A stretch of 64,000 bases of DNA from Paradesertivirga superstes (GCF_037622515.1 NZ_JBBJCN010000003.1:496001-560000), one strand, 5' to 3'; numbered from the stretch's first letter, positions 42,102-50,261 are shown. A program made the numbers and translations. The notes: generated by a model from the letters alone, not told the origin.

Positions 42102-42208
42102 CATTAAATGTTCATAGTTAAAATGTTAATTTTTGTTAAACAATACTAAAATAACCCTGAAGATATTTATTTGGCAAAATCAGGTATACTATAAGCCCTT
42201 AATTCAGA

Positions 42209-42739
42209 TCATGCCAAATAATTATCAATACTGCTTACCGCATTCCTGAATCTACTCTTGTTTGTACCAGATATAGTAACATAATTAGCATCCAAATTTT
42301 TTAATTCCTTATGCCATACTTTCATGAAGTATTCCCTCATATGTGGAAAATCTCTAAGCGGATCATCCTGCCAGGGTAAATCAATATCCATTAAAAGGTA
42401 GAGATCGTATGGATGCTTCGGAATCTCTTCCACTACTTCTTGCGGCGACTTGCCAAACATATAATCGCTCCAGATTTTTACCGTAATAAAGGTTGTATCG
42501 CAAATTAAAAGCTTGTTTGCTTTAGCAATTAATCTATTCTCCAGAGCAAGCTGACCTTTAAACATATTAATTTCATCAAGCCAGGTGCATGGTTCCGTCA
42601 ATTTTTCGCAGTATTCCCGAGCGTACTCAGGAACCCAGACAGTATGATAATGTTCTGCCAGTTGACGTGATAGAGTTGATTTGCCGGTAGATTCCGGTCC
42701 GACTACCGCGATTTTTTTTATTGGGTTGATTGCTTCCAT
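42209..42739 (-). CDS. nadR: NadR-type nicotinamide riboside kinase
   Basis: 176-residue P-loop protein with Walker A GPESTGKST (14-22), TVWVPEYAREYCEKL, and LYLLMDIDLPWQDDPLRDFP, matching the kinase domain of NadR, which phosphorylates nicotinamide riboside to NMN. The DNA-binding and adenylyltransferase domains of full NadR are absent. It overlaps the 3' end of pnuC by 22 nt, which strongly supports a nicotinamide riboside uptake-and-phosphorylation pair. Confidence 0.9.
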   Translation of the reverse strand: MEAINPIKKIAVVGPESTGKSTLSRQLAEHYHTVWVPEYAREYCEKLTEPCTWLDEINMFKGQLALENRLIAKANKLLICDTTFITVKIWSDYMFGKSPQEVVEEIPKHPYDLYLLMDIDLPWQDDPLRDFPHMREYFMKVWHKELKNLDANYVTISGTNKSRFRNAVSSIDNYLA

Positions 42740-43332
42740 GTACGTTGCCAGTCAAGAAAACCTATAATTGCCAAAGCGAGGAATAGGGTATACAAAACAG
42801 CGGTTAAGGCTAGATTTTTATACAAGTATAGGGGCACATAGCATATATCCACAATAATCCATAATAGCCAGTTTTGCAAAACCTTACGAGTCATTAAAAA
42901 TTGAGCTACAAAACTTATAGCTGTGCAGGTACCGTCTATATAAGGAACGTCTGTATCAGTAAACTTATCTAAAAAAATCCCCAGTAACACCGAAAGAATA
43001 ATTATTAAAAGTATTATTCCTGCGTATTCCATCCTATTTAAAGATACAATTGGCTTTGCACTCTGCTCGCGCTTTAACCAATAAAACCAGCCATAAATAC
43101 TTGCGCCAAGAAAATATAATTGTAAAGCCGCATCACCATAAAGTTTATATTCATAAAATAAAACCATATAGGCTAATATGCTGAGAATAGCAACAGGCCA
43201 GTTTAAGATATGTTGCCTGGCAGCGAGGTAGACGCAGGAAAAACCTGTAATGGTACCAACCCACTCAAGCGCCGAAGTTTGTAAAAGCTGCTCCCAAACG
43301 AGTTGCCAGAAAGAAGATTGGCAGAATATCAC
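42718..43332 (-). CDS. pnuC: Nicotinamide riboside transporter PnuC
   Basis: 204 residues, about seven membrane helices, with the PnuC features EWVGTITGFSCVYLAARQHILNWPVAI, ASIYGWFYW and NWLLWIIVDICYVPLYLYKNLALTAVLYT. The start is GTG at 43332: an in-frame TGA lies directly upstream and no ATG is near. A consensus -7 box TAAATTTG (43344-43337) ends 4 nt before the GTG, so the mRNA is probably leaderless. Overlaps nadR by 22 nt. Confidence 0.93.
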   Translation of the reverse strand: MIFCQSSFWQLVWEQLLQTSALEWVGTITGFSCVYLAARQHILNWPVAILSILAYMVLFYEYKLYGDAALQLYFLGASIYGWFYWLKREQSAKPIVSLNRMEYAGIILLIIILSVLLGIFLDKFTDTDVPYIDGTCTAISFVAQFLMTRKVLQNWLLWIIVDICYVPLYLYKNLALTAVLYTLFLALAIIGFLDWQRTWKQSTQ

Positions 43333-43336
43333 TCAA

Positions 43337-43344
43337 CAAATTTA
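43337..43344 (-). promoter_or_regulatory. -7 promoter box of pnuC-nadR (probable leaderless mRNA)
   Basis: Minus-strand TAAATTTG matches TAnnTTTG exactly; four bases (TTGA) precede the GTG start of pnuC. Confidence 0.55.
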
Positions 43345-43360
43345 GCGTTATGATGTGTAT

Positions 43361-43389
43361 AAAAAAACCTTCCCAAAATTGAGAAGGTT
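43361..43389 (-). terminator. Terminator after the 173-residue lipoprotein gene
   Basis: Minus-strand AACCTTC (43389-43383) pairs with GAAGGTT (43372-43366), with a 10-nt loop and a T7 run. It sits 19 nt after the lipoprotein stop and also overlaps the far-upstream promoter region of pnuC. Confidence 0.75.
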
Positions 43390-43407
43390 CTGCTTCAAAA
43401 ATAAAGC

Positions 43408-43929
43408 TTATTGGGCGGTTGCAGGATTAGAAGTAAATCCTAAACTGGCTTTTACACTTACATCAGCATTTAATGAATTTCGTAAAACATACTCCATTCT
43501 TACTCTTGCTGTAGAACTCTTTATAATATCATCCAAAAATCGTGAATTATCAATATCAAGAACTATGCTTGAACCCGCATTAGCAGAAATATCATTACGA
43601 CTGGCAACTAAAACCTCCCCGGAACCATCACCTCTTGAAAGATATAATCTAACGGTACTAAATACTCCAAGATTCTGGTTTGATGGGCTACTTGCCTCTA
43701 TTCTGGCATTGGCAATCCTCACTTCTTTTATTTGAGAGTTCGAACTTCCTCCAAAAATCTGGTCAGCACTACTGGCAGGGCTTACAGCCGATCGCATGCT
43801 ACCGGAGCTTGTCCCGGCGGGAATAATCAATGTAGCGGTATAAGGTAATGTAGACCTGACAATTGACTGAACAGTGGCACAAGCAGTAATTATTGAAAGG
43901 GCCATTAAGCCTAAAAGTAACTTTTTCAT
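43408..43929 (-). CDS. Hypothetical lipoprotein
   Basis: 173 residues with a lipoprotein signal (MKKLLLGLMALSIITAC, lipobox C17). The mature part is rich in Ser, Ala, Val and Asn with alternating hydrophobic pattern (YTATLIIPAG, IKEVRIANARIEASS, ARVRMEYVLRNSLNADVSVKASLGF), suggesting a beta-sandwich. I do not recognise a family. It is monocistronic, with a terminator downstream and a divergent TonB-domain gene 78 nt upstream. Confidence 0.75.
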   Translation of the reverse strand: MKKLLLGLMALSIITACATVQSIVRSTLPYTATLIIPAGTSSGSMRSAVSPASSADQIFGGSSNSQIKEVRIANARIEASSPSNQNLGVFSTVRLYLSRGDGSGEVLVASRNDISANAGSSIVLDIDNSRFLDDIIKSSTARVRMEYVLRNSLNADVSVKASLGFTSNPATAQ

Positions 43930-44007
43930 AATTGTGTGTATTTTGATGTGTAACAGTTATGCTGATAAAAGGTTTTTTTGGCTATTTTGGTGATTTAATA
44001 ATTGCTT

Positions 44008-44979
44008 ATGAATTGCTTTTCCTTAATTGGTTTAATCACCTTCTCTCTTCTGTGTGAAATGAGCTTTGCTCAAAAAAAGCAAAGCATGTATTTTTTGAAG
44101 AATAACGGGAGTCAGGTAAAATTGAAAGACAGCGCAGATTTTATCCGGGTAATACAGGAACCCGATTCTGGCTCAACTTTTTATAATCTATATGAGTATT
44201 ATCAAAACGGCAATAAAAAGAGATTAGGCAAACTATCATCTTTTGATCCGAAACTGATTTTTGAAGAAAGCCTGGCGTCTTATTATCCTAATGGCAAAAA
44301 AGAAGAGATTGCGGTATACGCAAGAGGTAAAACCAGGGGAACAGTATACAACTACTATCCCAATGGCCAATTAAAGAAAACAAGTGTAAATGAGACCGCT
44401 AAAAACAACCTCAATATATTAGGCATTAATTCCAAAATAATATCATACTATGATTCTACAGGAGTTGAATTAGTAAAAGAAGGAACTGGCTATTATAAAA
44501 CTTTTGCAGAGGAAGGTGATCTAATAGAGGAAGGCAGTTATGTTGACAGCGTAAAACATGGAGCGTGGAAAGGATCTTTTATAAAAAGGAATGCTTCATA
44601 TGAAGAACAATATGACCATGGAAAGTTTATTGAAGGAGAATCAAAGTTGAATGATGAAGCTCCGGTTAAATACACGAAAATTGAAGAAATGCCAAGCTTT
44701 AAAGGCGGAATAGAAAAATTCCTGCAATATATCGGCAGAAATTATAGATATCCGAGAGAAGCCTCTATCCAAAAGATAAGTGGGAAAATAATAGTATCAT
44801 TCGTAGTAGAACAGAATGGATCTTTAACTAACTTAAAAGTTTTGAAGGATTTAGGAGCCGGCACAGGAGCCGAGGCCTTAAGAATTGTCAGGCAGTCTCC
44901 AACGTGGATTCCCGGCCGTCAACATGGAATTCCGGTCAGATTTTCTTACACTCTTCCTATACATTTAAAAACGCAATAA
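44008..44979 (+). CDS. MORN-like repeat protein with C-terminal TonB domain
   Basis: 323 residues from the ATG at 44008. A signal peptide (about 1-21, ending MSFAQ) precedes several YwqK/MORN-like repeats (YEYYQNGNKKRLGKL, ASYYPNGKKEEIAVY, YNYYPNGQLKKTSV, EGSYVDSVKHGAWKG). The last 90 residues are a TonB C-terminal domain (EMPSFKGGIEKFLQYIGRNYRYPREASIQKISGKIIVSFVVEQNGSLTNLKVLKDLG). It lacks the cytoplasmic/transmembrane anchor of a classic TonB, so it may be a periplasmic protein using the fold for binding. Function unknown. Confidence 0.85.
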   Translation: MNCFSLIGLITFSLLCEMSFAQKKQSMYFLKNNGSQVKLKDSADFIRVIQEPDSGSTFYNLYEYYQNGNKKRLGKLSSFDPKLIFEESLASYYPNGKKEEIAVYARGKTRGTVYNYYPNGQLKKTSVNETAKNNLNILGINSKIISYYDSTGVELVKEGTGYYKTFAEEGDLIEEGSYVDSVKHGAWKGSFIKRNASYEEQYDHGKFIEGESKLNDEAPVKYTKIEEMPSFKGGIEKFLQYIGRNYRYPREASIQKISGKIIVSFVVEQNGSLTNLKVLKDLGAGTGAEALRIVRQSPTWIPGRQHGIPVRFSYTLPIHLKTQ

Positions 44980-45040
44980 ACAGGAAATAGGCCCCGAATT
45001 TTTTTGGATAATATTTAAGGTAAAAATAGCTTCTTTTTTA

Positions 45041-45084
45041 TACCTTTGCATCCCGACAATCAGGTCGGGACTTTCGTGTCAAAG
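45041..45084 (+). promoter_or_regulatory. carB promoter and 5'-terminal hairpin
   Basis: TACCTTTG (45041-45048) matches TAnnTTTG exactly. The predicted transcript begins with a perfect 7-bp hairpin TCCCGAC (45051-45057) / GTCGGGA (45064-45070), followed by CTTT...AAAG (45071-45084). About 100 nt separate the promoter from the carB ATG. A hairpin at the very 5' end could protect or regulate the mRNA. No T tract follows. Confidence 0.5.
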
Positions 45085-45150
45085 CGCTCCCCGGCAATTA
45101 TTGAAAATCGCATTTTTAAATTTTGACTTACAATTTTTTCACTCCCTAAA

Positions 45151-47967
45151 ATGCCAAAAGACACTTCCATAAAATCAGTATTAATTATCGGTTCAGGACC
45201 TATTATTATCGGTCAGGCTGTAGAATTTGATTATTCAGGTTCTCAGGCAGCTCTATCACTTAAAGATGAAGGAATTGAAGTTTCTATCATAAACTCCAAT
45301 CCGGCTACTATCATGACTGATAACGTTATTGGAGACAATGTTTATTTGTGGCCCCTCACTTGCGAAAGCATTGAGAAAATACTGCAGGAACGTCATATAG
45401 ATGCAGTTCTTCCTACAATGGGAGGGCAAACAGCTCTAAATCTTGCCAAAGAAGCCGAGGAGCGTGGTATTTGGGAAAAATACGGAGTTCGTATAATTGG
45501 AGTTGATATCGCAGCTATCGAGAAAACTGAGAACCGCGAAGAGTTCCGCCAACTAATGGTTGATATTGGTGTTGGTGTAGCTCCATCAAAAATTGCAAAT
45601 TCTTTTCTAGAAGGGAAAGAGGCTGCGCAGGAAATCGGATTTCCTTTAGTTATTCGCCCTTCTTACACAATGGGTGGTTCTGGCGGCGGCTTTGTACACA
45701 AAAAAGAAGATTTCGATTTAGCCTTAAGCCGCGGCTTACAGGCATCCCCAACACATGAAGTTTTAGTTGAAAAAGCGGTAATTGGCTGGAAGGAATATGA
45801 GCTTGAGCTGCTCCGCGATAGTAAAGACAACGTAATTATCATTTGCTCCATCGAAAACTTTGACCCGATGGGTATCCATACCGGAGACTCAATAACCGTT
45901 GCCCCGGCAATGACTTTAAGCGACCGCTGTTACCAGGACATGCGTAATCAGGCAATTACCATGATGCGTGCGATAGGTAATTTTGCAGGAGGTTGTAATG
46001 TTCAGTTTTCGGTAAATCCTGATGATGAATCGATCATAGCCATCGAGATTAATCCGCGCGTTTCACGTTCATCAGCGCTAGCTTCAAAAGCTACCGGTTA
46101 CCCTATTGCAAAGATCGCAGCAAAACTTGCTATTGGATATAATCTTGATGAAATTGAAAATCAGATTACAAAAACAACATCAGCGTATTTTGAGCCAACA
46201 CTGGATTACGTTATCGTAAAAATACCACGCTGGAATTTCGATAAGTTTAAAGGTGCCAATATGGAACTAGGGCTTCAAATGAAAGCTGTTGGTGAGGTAA
46301 TGGCTATCGGACGTACGTTTGTGGAAGCACTGCAAAAGGCTTGTCAGAGTTTAGAAATAGGCAGAGCTGGTTTGGGTGCTGATGGCCGCCAGAACCGCAA
46401 TCTTGATGAAATCATGTATGGCCTCGAGCACCCAAGCTGGAATCGTTTGTTCCTCATAAAGGATGCTATGACACTTGGAGTTCCTTTGGAATCAATTCGC
46501 AAAGTAACTAAAATTGACAAGTGGTTTTTGGTTCAGATTCATGATCTTGTACAGCTTGAGCAAGAACTTAAACGTTATTCATTAACAAACATACCAAAGG
46601 AATTCTTTTTCACTCTTAAACAAAAAGGGTTTTCCGACATACAGATCGCATGGCTGTTAGGCAATGTTACTGAAGATGAGGTTTATGACCGCAGAAAAGA
46701 ATTAGGCATTAAACGTGTTTATAAAATGGTAGACACATGTGCGGCTGAATTCCCTGCACAAACTCCTTATTACTATTCAACCTTCGAAGATGAAAACGAG
46801 TCGACACCAAGTGATAAGAAAAAAATCATCGTATTAGGTTCCGGGCCGAACCGCATCGGACAAGGTATTGAGTTCGACTACTCCTGCGTTCATGGCTTAA
46901 TTGCTGCTAAAGAAAGCGGATTTGAATCAATTATGATTAACTGCAACCCTGAAACCGTTTCAACAGATTTCAACATGGCAGACAAATTATACTTTGAGCC
47001 GGTTTTCTGGGAACACGTTCGGGAGATTATAGAGCTTGAAAAGCCCGAAGGAGTAATTGTTCAGCTTGGGGGGCAGACAGCTCTTAAAATGGCTGAAAAG
47101 CTTCATCAATTCGGAATTAAAATAATTGGCACCTCTTATGACAACATGGATATCGCCGAAGATCGCGGCAGATTCTCGGATCTGTTAAAAGATCTTGAAA
47201 TTCCTTATCCGAATTATGGAGTTGCCGAAGATGCAGAAGAAGCCCTGGTAGTAGCTAAAAAAGTAGGCTATCCTGTTCTGGTTCGCCCAAGTTATGTAAT
47301 TGGTGGACAAGGGATGAGCATCGTAATCAACGATGAAGATCTTGAAAATGCAGTTGTCAAACTTCTTGGAGATCTTCCGGGAAACCGTGTATTAATTGAT
47401 CACTTTTTGGATCGGGCTGCTGAAGCAGAATCGGATTCCATTTCTGATGGCGATGATGTGCATATTGTTGGATTAATGGAACATATTGAACCGGCGGGTA
47501 TTCACTCTGGTGATTCCAGCGCAGTGCTTCCTCCCTTCGATCTGTCGCCAAATGTTATCAGCCAAATGGAAGAATATACCGTGAAGCTGGCCAAAGCCTT
47601 AAATGTAAGAGGATTACTAAACATTCAGTTTGCAATAAAAGACGAAAAAGTTTACGTTATTGAGGCTAATCCAAGGGCTTCTCGTACTGTTCCTTTTATC
47701 GCCAAAGCCTACGACGTTCCTTATATTAACATTGCTGCCAAAGTAATGCTTGAAGTAAATAAACTTAAAGACTTCACTATTGAAAGAAAACTGGTTGGTT
47801 ATGCCATCAAAGAACCCGTTTTCTCATTCGATAAGTTCCCTGAAGTTGAAAAGCAATTGGGCCCTGAGATGAAATCGACTGGTGAAGCAATCAGATTTAT
47901 CAAAGATTTGGAAGACCCTTACTTTGTAAAATTGTACAAAGAGAAATCGATGTACTTGAGTAAATAG
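45151..47967 (+). CDS. carB: Carbamoyl-phosphate synthase large subunit, lacking the allosteric domain
   Basis: Makes carbamoyl phosphate for arginine and pyrimidines, with carA presumably elsewhere. It has 938 residues: two ATP-grasp synthetase halves are complete (first VLIIGSGPIIIGQAVEFDYSG, second VLGSGPNRIGQGIEFDYSC; EINPRVSRSSALASKATGYPIA and EANPRASRTVPFIAKA). The protein stops where the C-terminal methylglyoxal-synthase-like regulatory domain of E. coli CarB (about 1073 residues) would begin. Ornithine/UMP control through that domain is therefore not possible. The stop is clean, with no sign of a frameshift. Confidence 0.96.
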   Translation: MPKDTSIKSVLIIGSGPIIIGQAVEFDYSGSQAALSLKDEGIEVSIINSNPATIMTDNVIGDNVYLWPLTCESIEKILQERHIDAVLPTMGGQTALNLAKEAEERGIWEKYGVRIIGVDIAAIEKTENREEFRQLMVDIGVGVAPSKIANSFLEGKEAAQEIGFPLVIRPSYTMGGSGGGFVHKKEDFDLALSRGLQASPTHEVLVEKAVIGWKEYELELLRDSKDNVIIICSIENFDPMGIHTGDSITVAPAMTLSDRCYQDMRNQAITMMRAIGNFAGGCNVQFSVNPDDESIIAIEINPRVSRSSALASKATGYPIAKIAAKLAIGYNLDEIENQITKTTSAYFEPTLDYVIVKIPRWNFDKFKGANMELGLQMKAVGEVMAIGRTFVEALQKACQSLEIGRAGLGADGRQNRNLDEIMYGLEHPSWNRLFLIKDAMTLGVPLESIRKVTKIDKWFLVQIHDLVQLEQELKRYSLTNIPKEFFFTLKQKGFSDIQIAWLLGNVTEDEVYDRRKELGIKRVYKMVDTCAAEFPAQTPYYYSTFEDENESTPSDKKKIIVLGSGPNRIGQGIEFDYSCVHGLIAAKESGFESIMINCNPETVSTDFNMADKLYFEPVFWEHVREIIELEKPEGVIVQLGGQTALKMAEKLHQFGIKIIGTSYDNMDIAEDRGRFSDLLKDLEIPYPNYGVAEDAEEALVVAKKVGYPVLVRPSYVIGGQGMSIVINDEDLENAVVKLLGDLPGNRVLIDHFLDRAAEAESDSISDGDDVHIVGLMEHIEPAGIHSGDSSAVLPPFDLSPNVISQMEEYTVKLAKALNVRGLLNIQFAIKDEKVYVIEANPRASRTVPFIAKAYDVPYINIAAKVMLEVNKLKDFTIERKLVGYAIKEPVFSFDKFPEVEKQLGPEMKSTGEAIRFIKDLEDPYFVKLYKEKSMYLSK

Positions 47968-48186
47968 AAATTGAAGCCGGTTATCTTGAGCCGGCTTTAA
48001 TTCACATGTTTTTATTAAATTAGGATCTGCGCGTTTTAATCTTAAACTGCTACAATTAATAATCCCCTTAATAGCCTGCCTATTACAGATTCTCTTAAAA
48101 AACGCATGTAGTTAGTGATTCAATATCGCTTCACAAATTGCCAATGGAGATCAGAAAACAAAGCCAGTTAATTCTCTTTATCAAAG

Positions 48187-48468
48187 TTATTCTGTAGAGC
48201 CTTTAATTTTGGCTATAAAATAAACCGTACTTTTTTGGATTATTAAAATAATTAAACCAACTATCAGCCCCTCATCAAAAGACAACTCCCAGTTTTTTAT
48301 AAATGTTGTCATTGTTATCACCAAAAGCATAACTGATGGAAACTGATATCCGAATATTTTTTTTAAATTAAACGACCGCTGGCATAAAGGAACAGCTTTC
48401 TTTAAACTATACACTTCTAATAATATAGAAATTTGCACTAGAATTAAACATACAAGACTACTTCGCAT
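48187..48468 (-). CDS. Possible small membrane protein
   Basis: 93-residue ORF with hydrophobic stretches at about 3-18, 45-60 and 65-85 (SVMLLVITMTTFI; DEGLIVGLIILIIQKSTVYFIA) and a charged tail. No family is recognised. It overlaps by 11 nt a short Cys-rich ORF just upstream. It could be a genuine short gene or a decayed remnant in a gene-poor stretch. Low confidence. Confidence 0.35.
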   Translation of the reverse strand: MRSSLVCLILVQISILLEVYSLKKAVPLCQRSFNLKKIFGYQFPSVMLLVITMTTFIKNWELSFDEGLIVGLIILIIQKSTVYFIAKIKGSTE

Positions 48469-48568
48469 CTATCAATATATATGACTTAACATATCCTCGG
48501 GCAGATTCTTCTATTCCGCAGTACAGTCCTCCACAATAAAATCCTTTGCACCCCCGGCATTGCCACAA
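48458..48568 (-). CDS. Possible short Cys-rich ORF
   Basis: Open reading of 36 residues if started at TTG (48568), with WQCRGCKGFYCGGLYCG, four cysteines spaced like a small metal-binding or disulfide knuckle. There is no ATG; a stop lies 12 codons upstream of the TTG. Its stop overlaps the ATG of the downstream membrane ORF. It may be a real short peptide, the tail of a decayed gene, or chance. Confidence 0.25.
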   Translation of the reverse strand: MWQCRGCKGFYCGGLYCGIEESARGYVKSYILIDAK

Positions 48569-48764
48569 GGCTCCCGAAGAATCATCCTCGCAAATCTATA
48601 AGGTTGAACCAGATTGTGCAATTTGAAACACAAGCAAGTAATTTGGAAACGTTCCCAATATATGGGAATGCTCCCATAGCCTTGAATGTCCTTTAATTCT
48701 ATTGGGAGTTCGAAGGTTAGCAGCAGCAGTTTCCCGATATAAACATTGGTTTATTTTAGGACAA

Positions 48765-50150
48765 TTAACCAAACAAGGAACTAAACACCTCTTCTATTTT
48801 CGAAACACTGTTTATTTCGATAGAATAACGTTTTATATCAAGGCCTTTTTGATTGTATTTGGATATATATATCTTTTCAAATCCCAACTTTTCTGCCTCA
48901 GCAATACGCTGCTCAATCCGATTCACAGCTCTTATCTCACCAGACAAGCCCACCTCTGCAGCAAAGCAAACTTTAGTTGAAACCGAAATATCTTCGTGTG
49001 AGGAAATAATTGCAACCACCACCGCTAAATCTATGGCCGGATCTTCAACTTTAAGTCCGCCGGCAATATTTAAGAAAACATCCTGGGCGCTTAAACGAAA
49101 GCCGCAACGCTTTTCAAGAACAGCCAAAAGCATATTCATCCTTTTCGTGTCGAAACCAGTTGCCGAACGTTGAGGAGTTCCATAAGCCGAAACACTCACT
49201 AAGGCCTGCGTTTCAATAAGCATAGGCCTTGCACCTTCCAGCATGGCTGAAATAGTAATTCCACTTAATTCTTCATCCCTTTGAGAAAGCAGGATCTCTG
49301 AAGGGTTAGAAACTTCACGCAGGCCACTTCCCTGCATTTCATAAATCCCGAGTTCTGATGCAGATCCGAAGCGATTTTTAATTGCTCTTAAAATCCTGTA
49401 CACATGGTGCCTGTCGCCTTCAAACTGCAAAACGGTATCAACCATATGCTCCAAAATTTTAGGGCCCGCAATGGCTCCGTCTTTCGTTATATGACCTATA
49501 AGAAAAACAGGGGTAGAACTCTCTTTGGCGAAGCGAAGTAATTCTGCGGTGCATTCACGCACTTGTGACACACTTCCAGGAGTGGACTCAATGTGTGCCG
49601 AATGAAGAGTTTGTATAGAATCGATTATTACAGCCTGTGGCGCTAGGAGTTCAATCTGCTTAAAAATATTCTGCGTGGAGGTTTCTGTAAGAATATAGCA
49701 TTCGCCGCCCTTTCTTTTGGATAATGGTGCAAGTCGTTCTGCTCGCATCTTAATCTGCTGCTCGCTTTCCTCTCCGGAAACATACAAGATTTTCATATCA
49801 GGAAGATTTAACGCTAATTGCAGCATCAAAGTGGATTTCCCAATACCTGGTTCACCTCCTATAAGCACTAAAGACCCGGGGACAATGCCACCGCCAAGAA
49901 CACGATTGAACTCCGTATCAGGGGTGATCAAACGACTTTCTTCGGCAAATACTATTTCATCAATTGCAGAAGGCTTTGCGATTCTTGAGTTCCCCTGACC
50001 AGTCTTCCATTCCGGAACAGAACTATTAGACTTTTGAATAACTTCTTCAACAAAACTATTCCATTGATTGCAAGACGGGCATTTTCCAAGCCATTTTGCT
50101 GATTCGTAACCGCAACTCTGACAAAAATATGCTGATCTGGTTTTAGCCAT
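48765..50150 (-). CDS. radA: DNA repair protein RadA
   Basis: Branch-migration ATPase assisting RecA. The 461-residue protein has the N-terminal zinc finger CQSCGYESAKWLGKCPSC, Walker A GGEPGIGKST, the RadA-specific KNRFG motif (IKNRFGSASELG) and a C-terminal Lon-like domain (GLKVEDPAIDLAVVVAIISSHEDISV; GEIRAVNRIEQRIAEAEKLGF). Last of the minus-strand run HU-TPR-small basic protein-rng-radA, but a repeat-rich spacer separates it from rng. Confidence 0.97.
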   Translation of the reverse strand: MAKTRSAYFCQSCGYESAKWLGKCPSCNQWNSFVEEVIQKSNSSVPEWKTGQGNSRIAKPSAIDEIVFAEESRLITPDTEFNRVLGGGIVPGSLVLIGGEPGIGKSTLMLQLALNLPDMKILYVSGEESEQQIKMRAERLAPLSKRKGGECYILTETSTQNIFKQIELLAPQAVIIDSIQTLHSAHIESTPGSVSQVRECTAELLRFAKESSTPVFLIGHITKDGAIAGPKILEHMVDTVLQFEGDRHHVYRILRAIKNRFGSASELGIYEMQGSGLREVSNPSEILLSQRDEELSGITISAMLEGARPMLIETQALVSVSAYGTPQRSATGFDTKRMNMLLAVLEKRCGFRLSAQDVFLNIAGGLKVEDPAIDLAVVVAIISSHEDISVSTKVCFAAEVGLSGEIRAVNRIEQRIAEAEKLGFEKIYISKYNQKGLDIKRYSIEINSVSKIEEVFSSLFG

Positions 50151-50170
50151 TATTTTATATGCAAATGAAA

Positions 50171-50249
50171 AGGATGTGCAAATGTGCAGATATAAAAGTG
50201 GAGATGAAAAAGAAATGTACAGATGGCTATATCAGCACATCTGCACATT
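50171..50249. repeat. ATGTGCAGAT-type repeat cluster between radA and rng
   Basis: AATGTGCAGAT (50181-50191) and its exact reverse complement ATCTGCACATT (50239-50249) enclose further degenerate copies (GATGTGCA, ATGTACAGAT, CAGCACAT). The 11-bp arms could form a cruciform or long hairpin. It lies 12 nt after the rng stop and may act as a 3' structure, or be one copy of a dispersed intergenic repeat. Confidence 0.5.
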
Positions 50250-50261
50250 AAAAATTTGTGT

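Larger units (their letters stand above)
47968..48764. other. Poorly coding 0.8-kb stretch between carB and radA
   Basis: Contains a weak terminator for carB (AAGCCGG at 47974-47980 pairing with CCGGCTT at 47991-47997), a low-confidence membrane ORF and a short Cys-rich ORF on the minus strand (listed separately), a TAGATTTG -7 box on the minus strand (48598-48591), and a cluster of TCCCA/TGGGA motifs at 48652-48708. I see no tRNA, no transposase remnant and no confident gene in the rest. Confidence 0.5.

Noticed and set aside
41930..42208. yybP-ykoY manganese riboswitch ahead of terC
   Set aside because: The leader arrangement fits, but I could not find the conserved loop sequences of that class; reported instead as an unclassified leader.
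48701..48720. tRNA T-loop-like GTTCGAA at 48709
   Set aside because: No acceptor or anticodon stem can be drawn around it.
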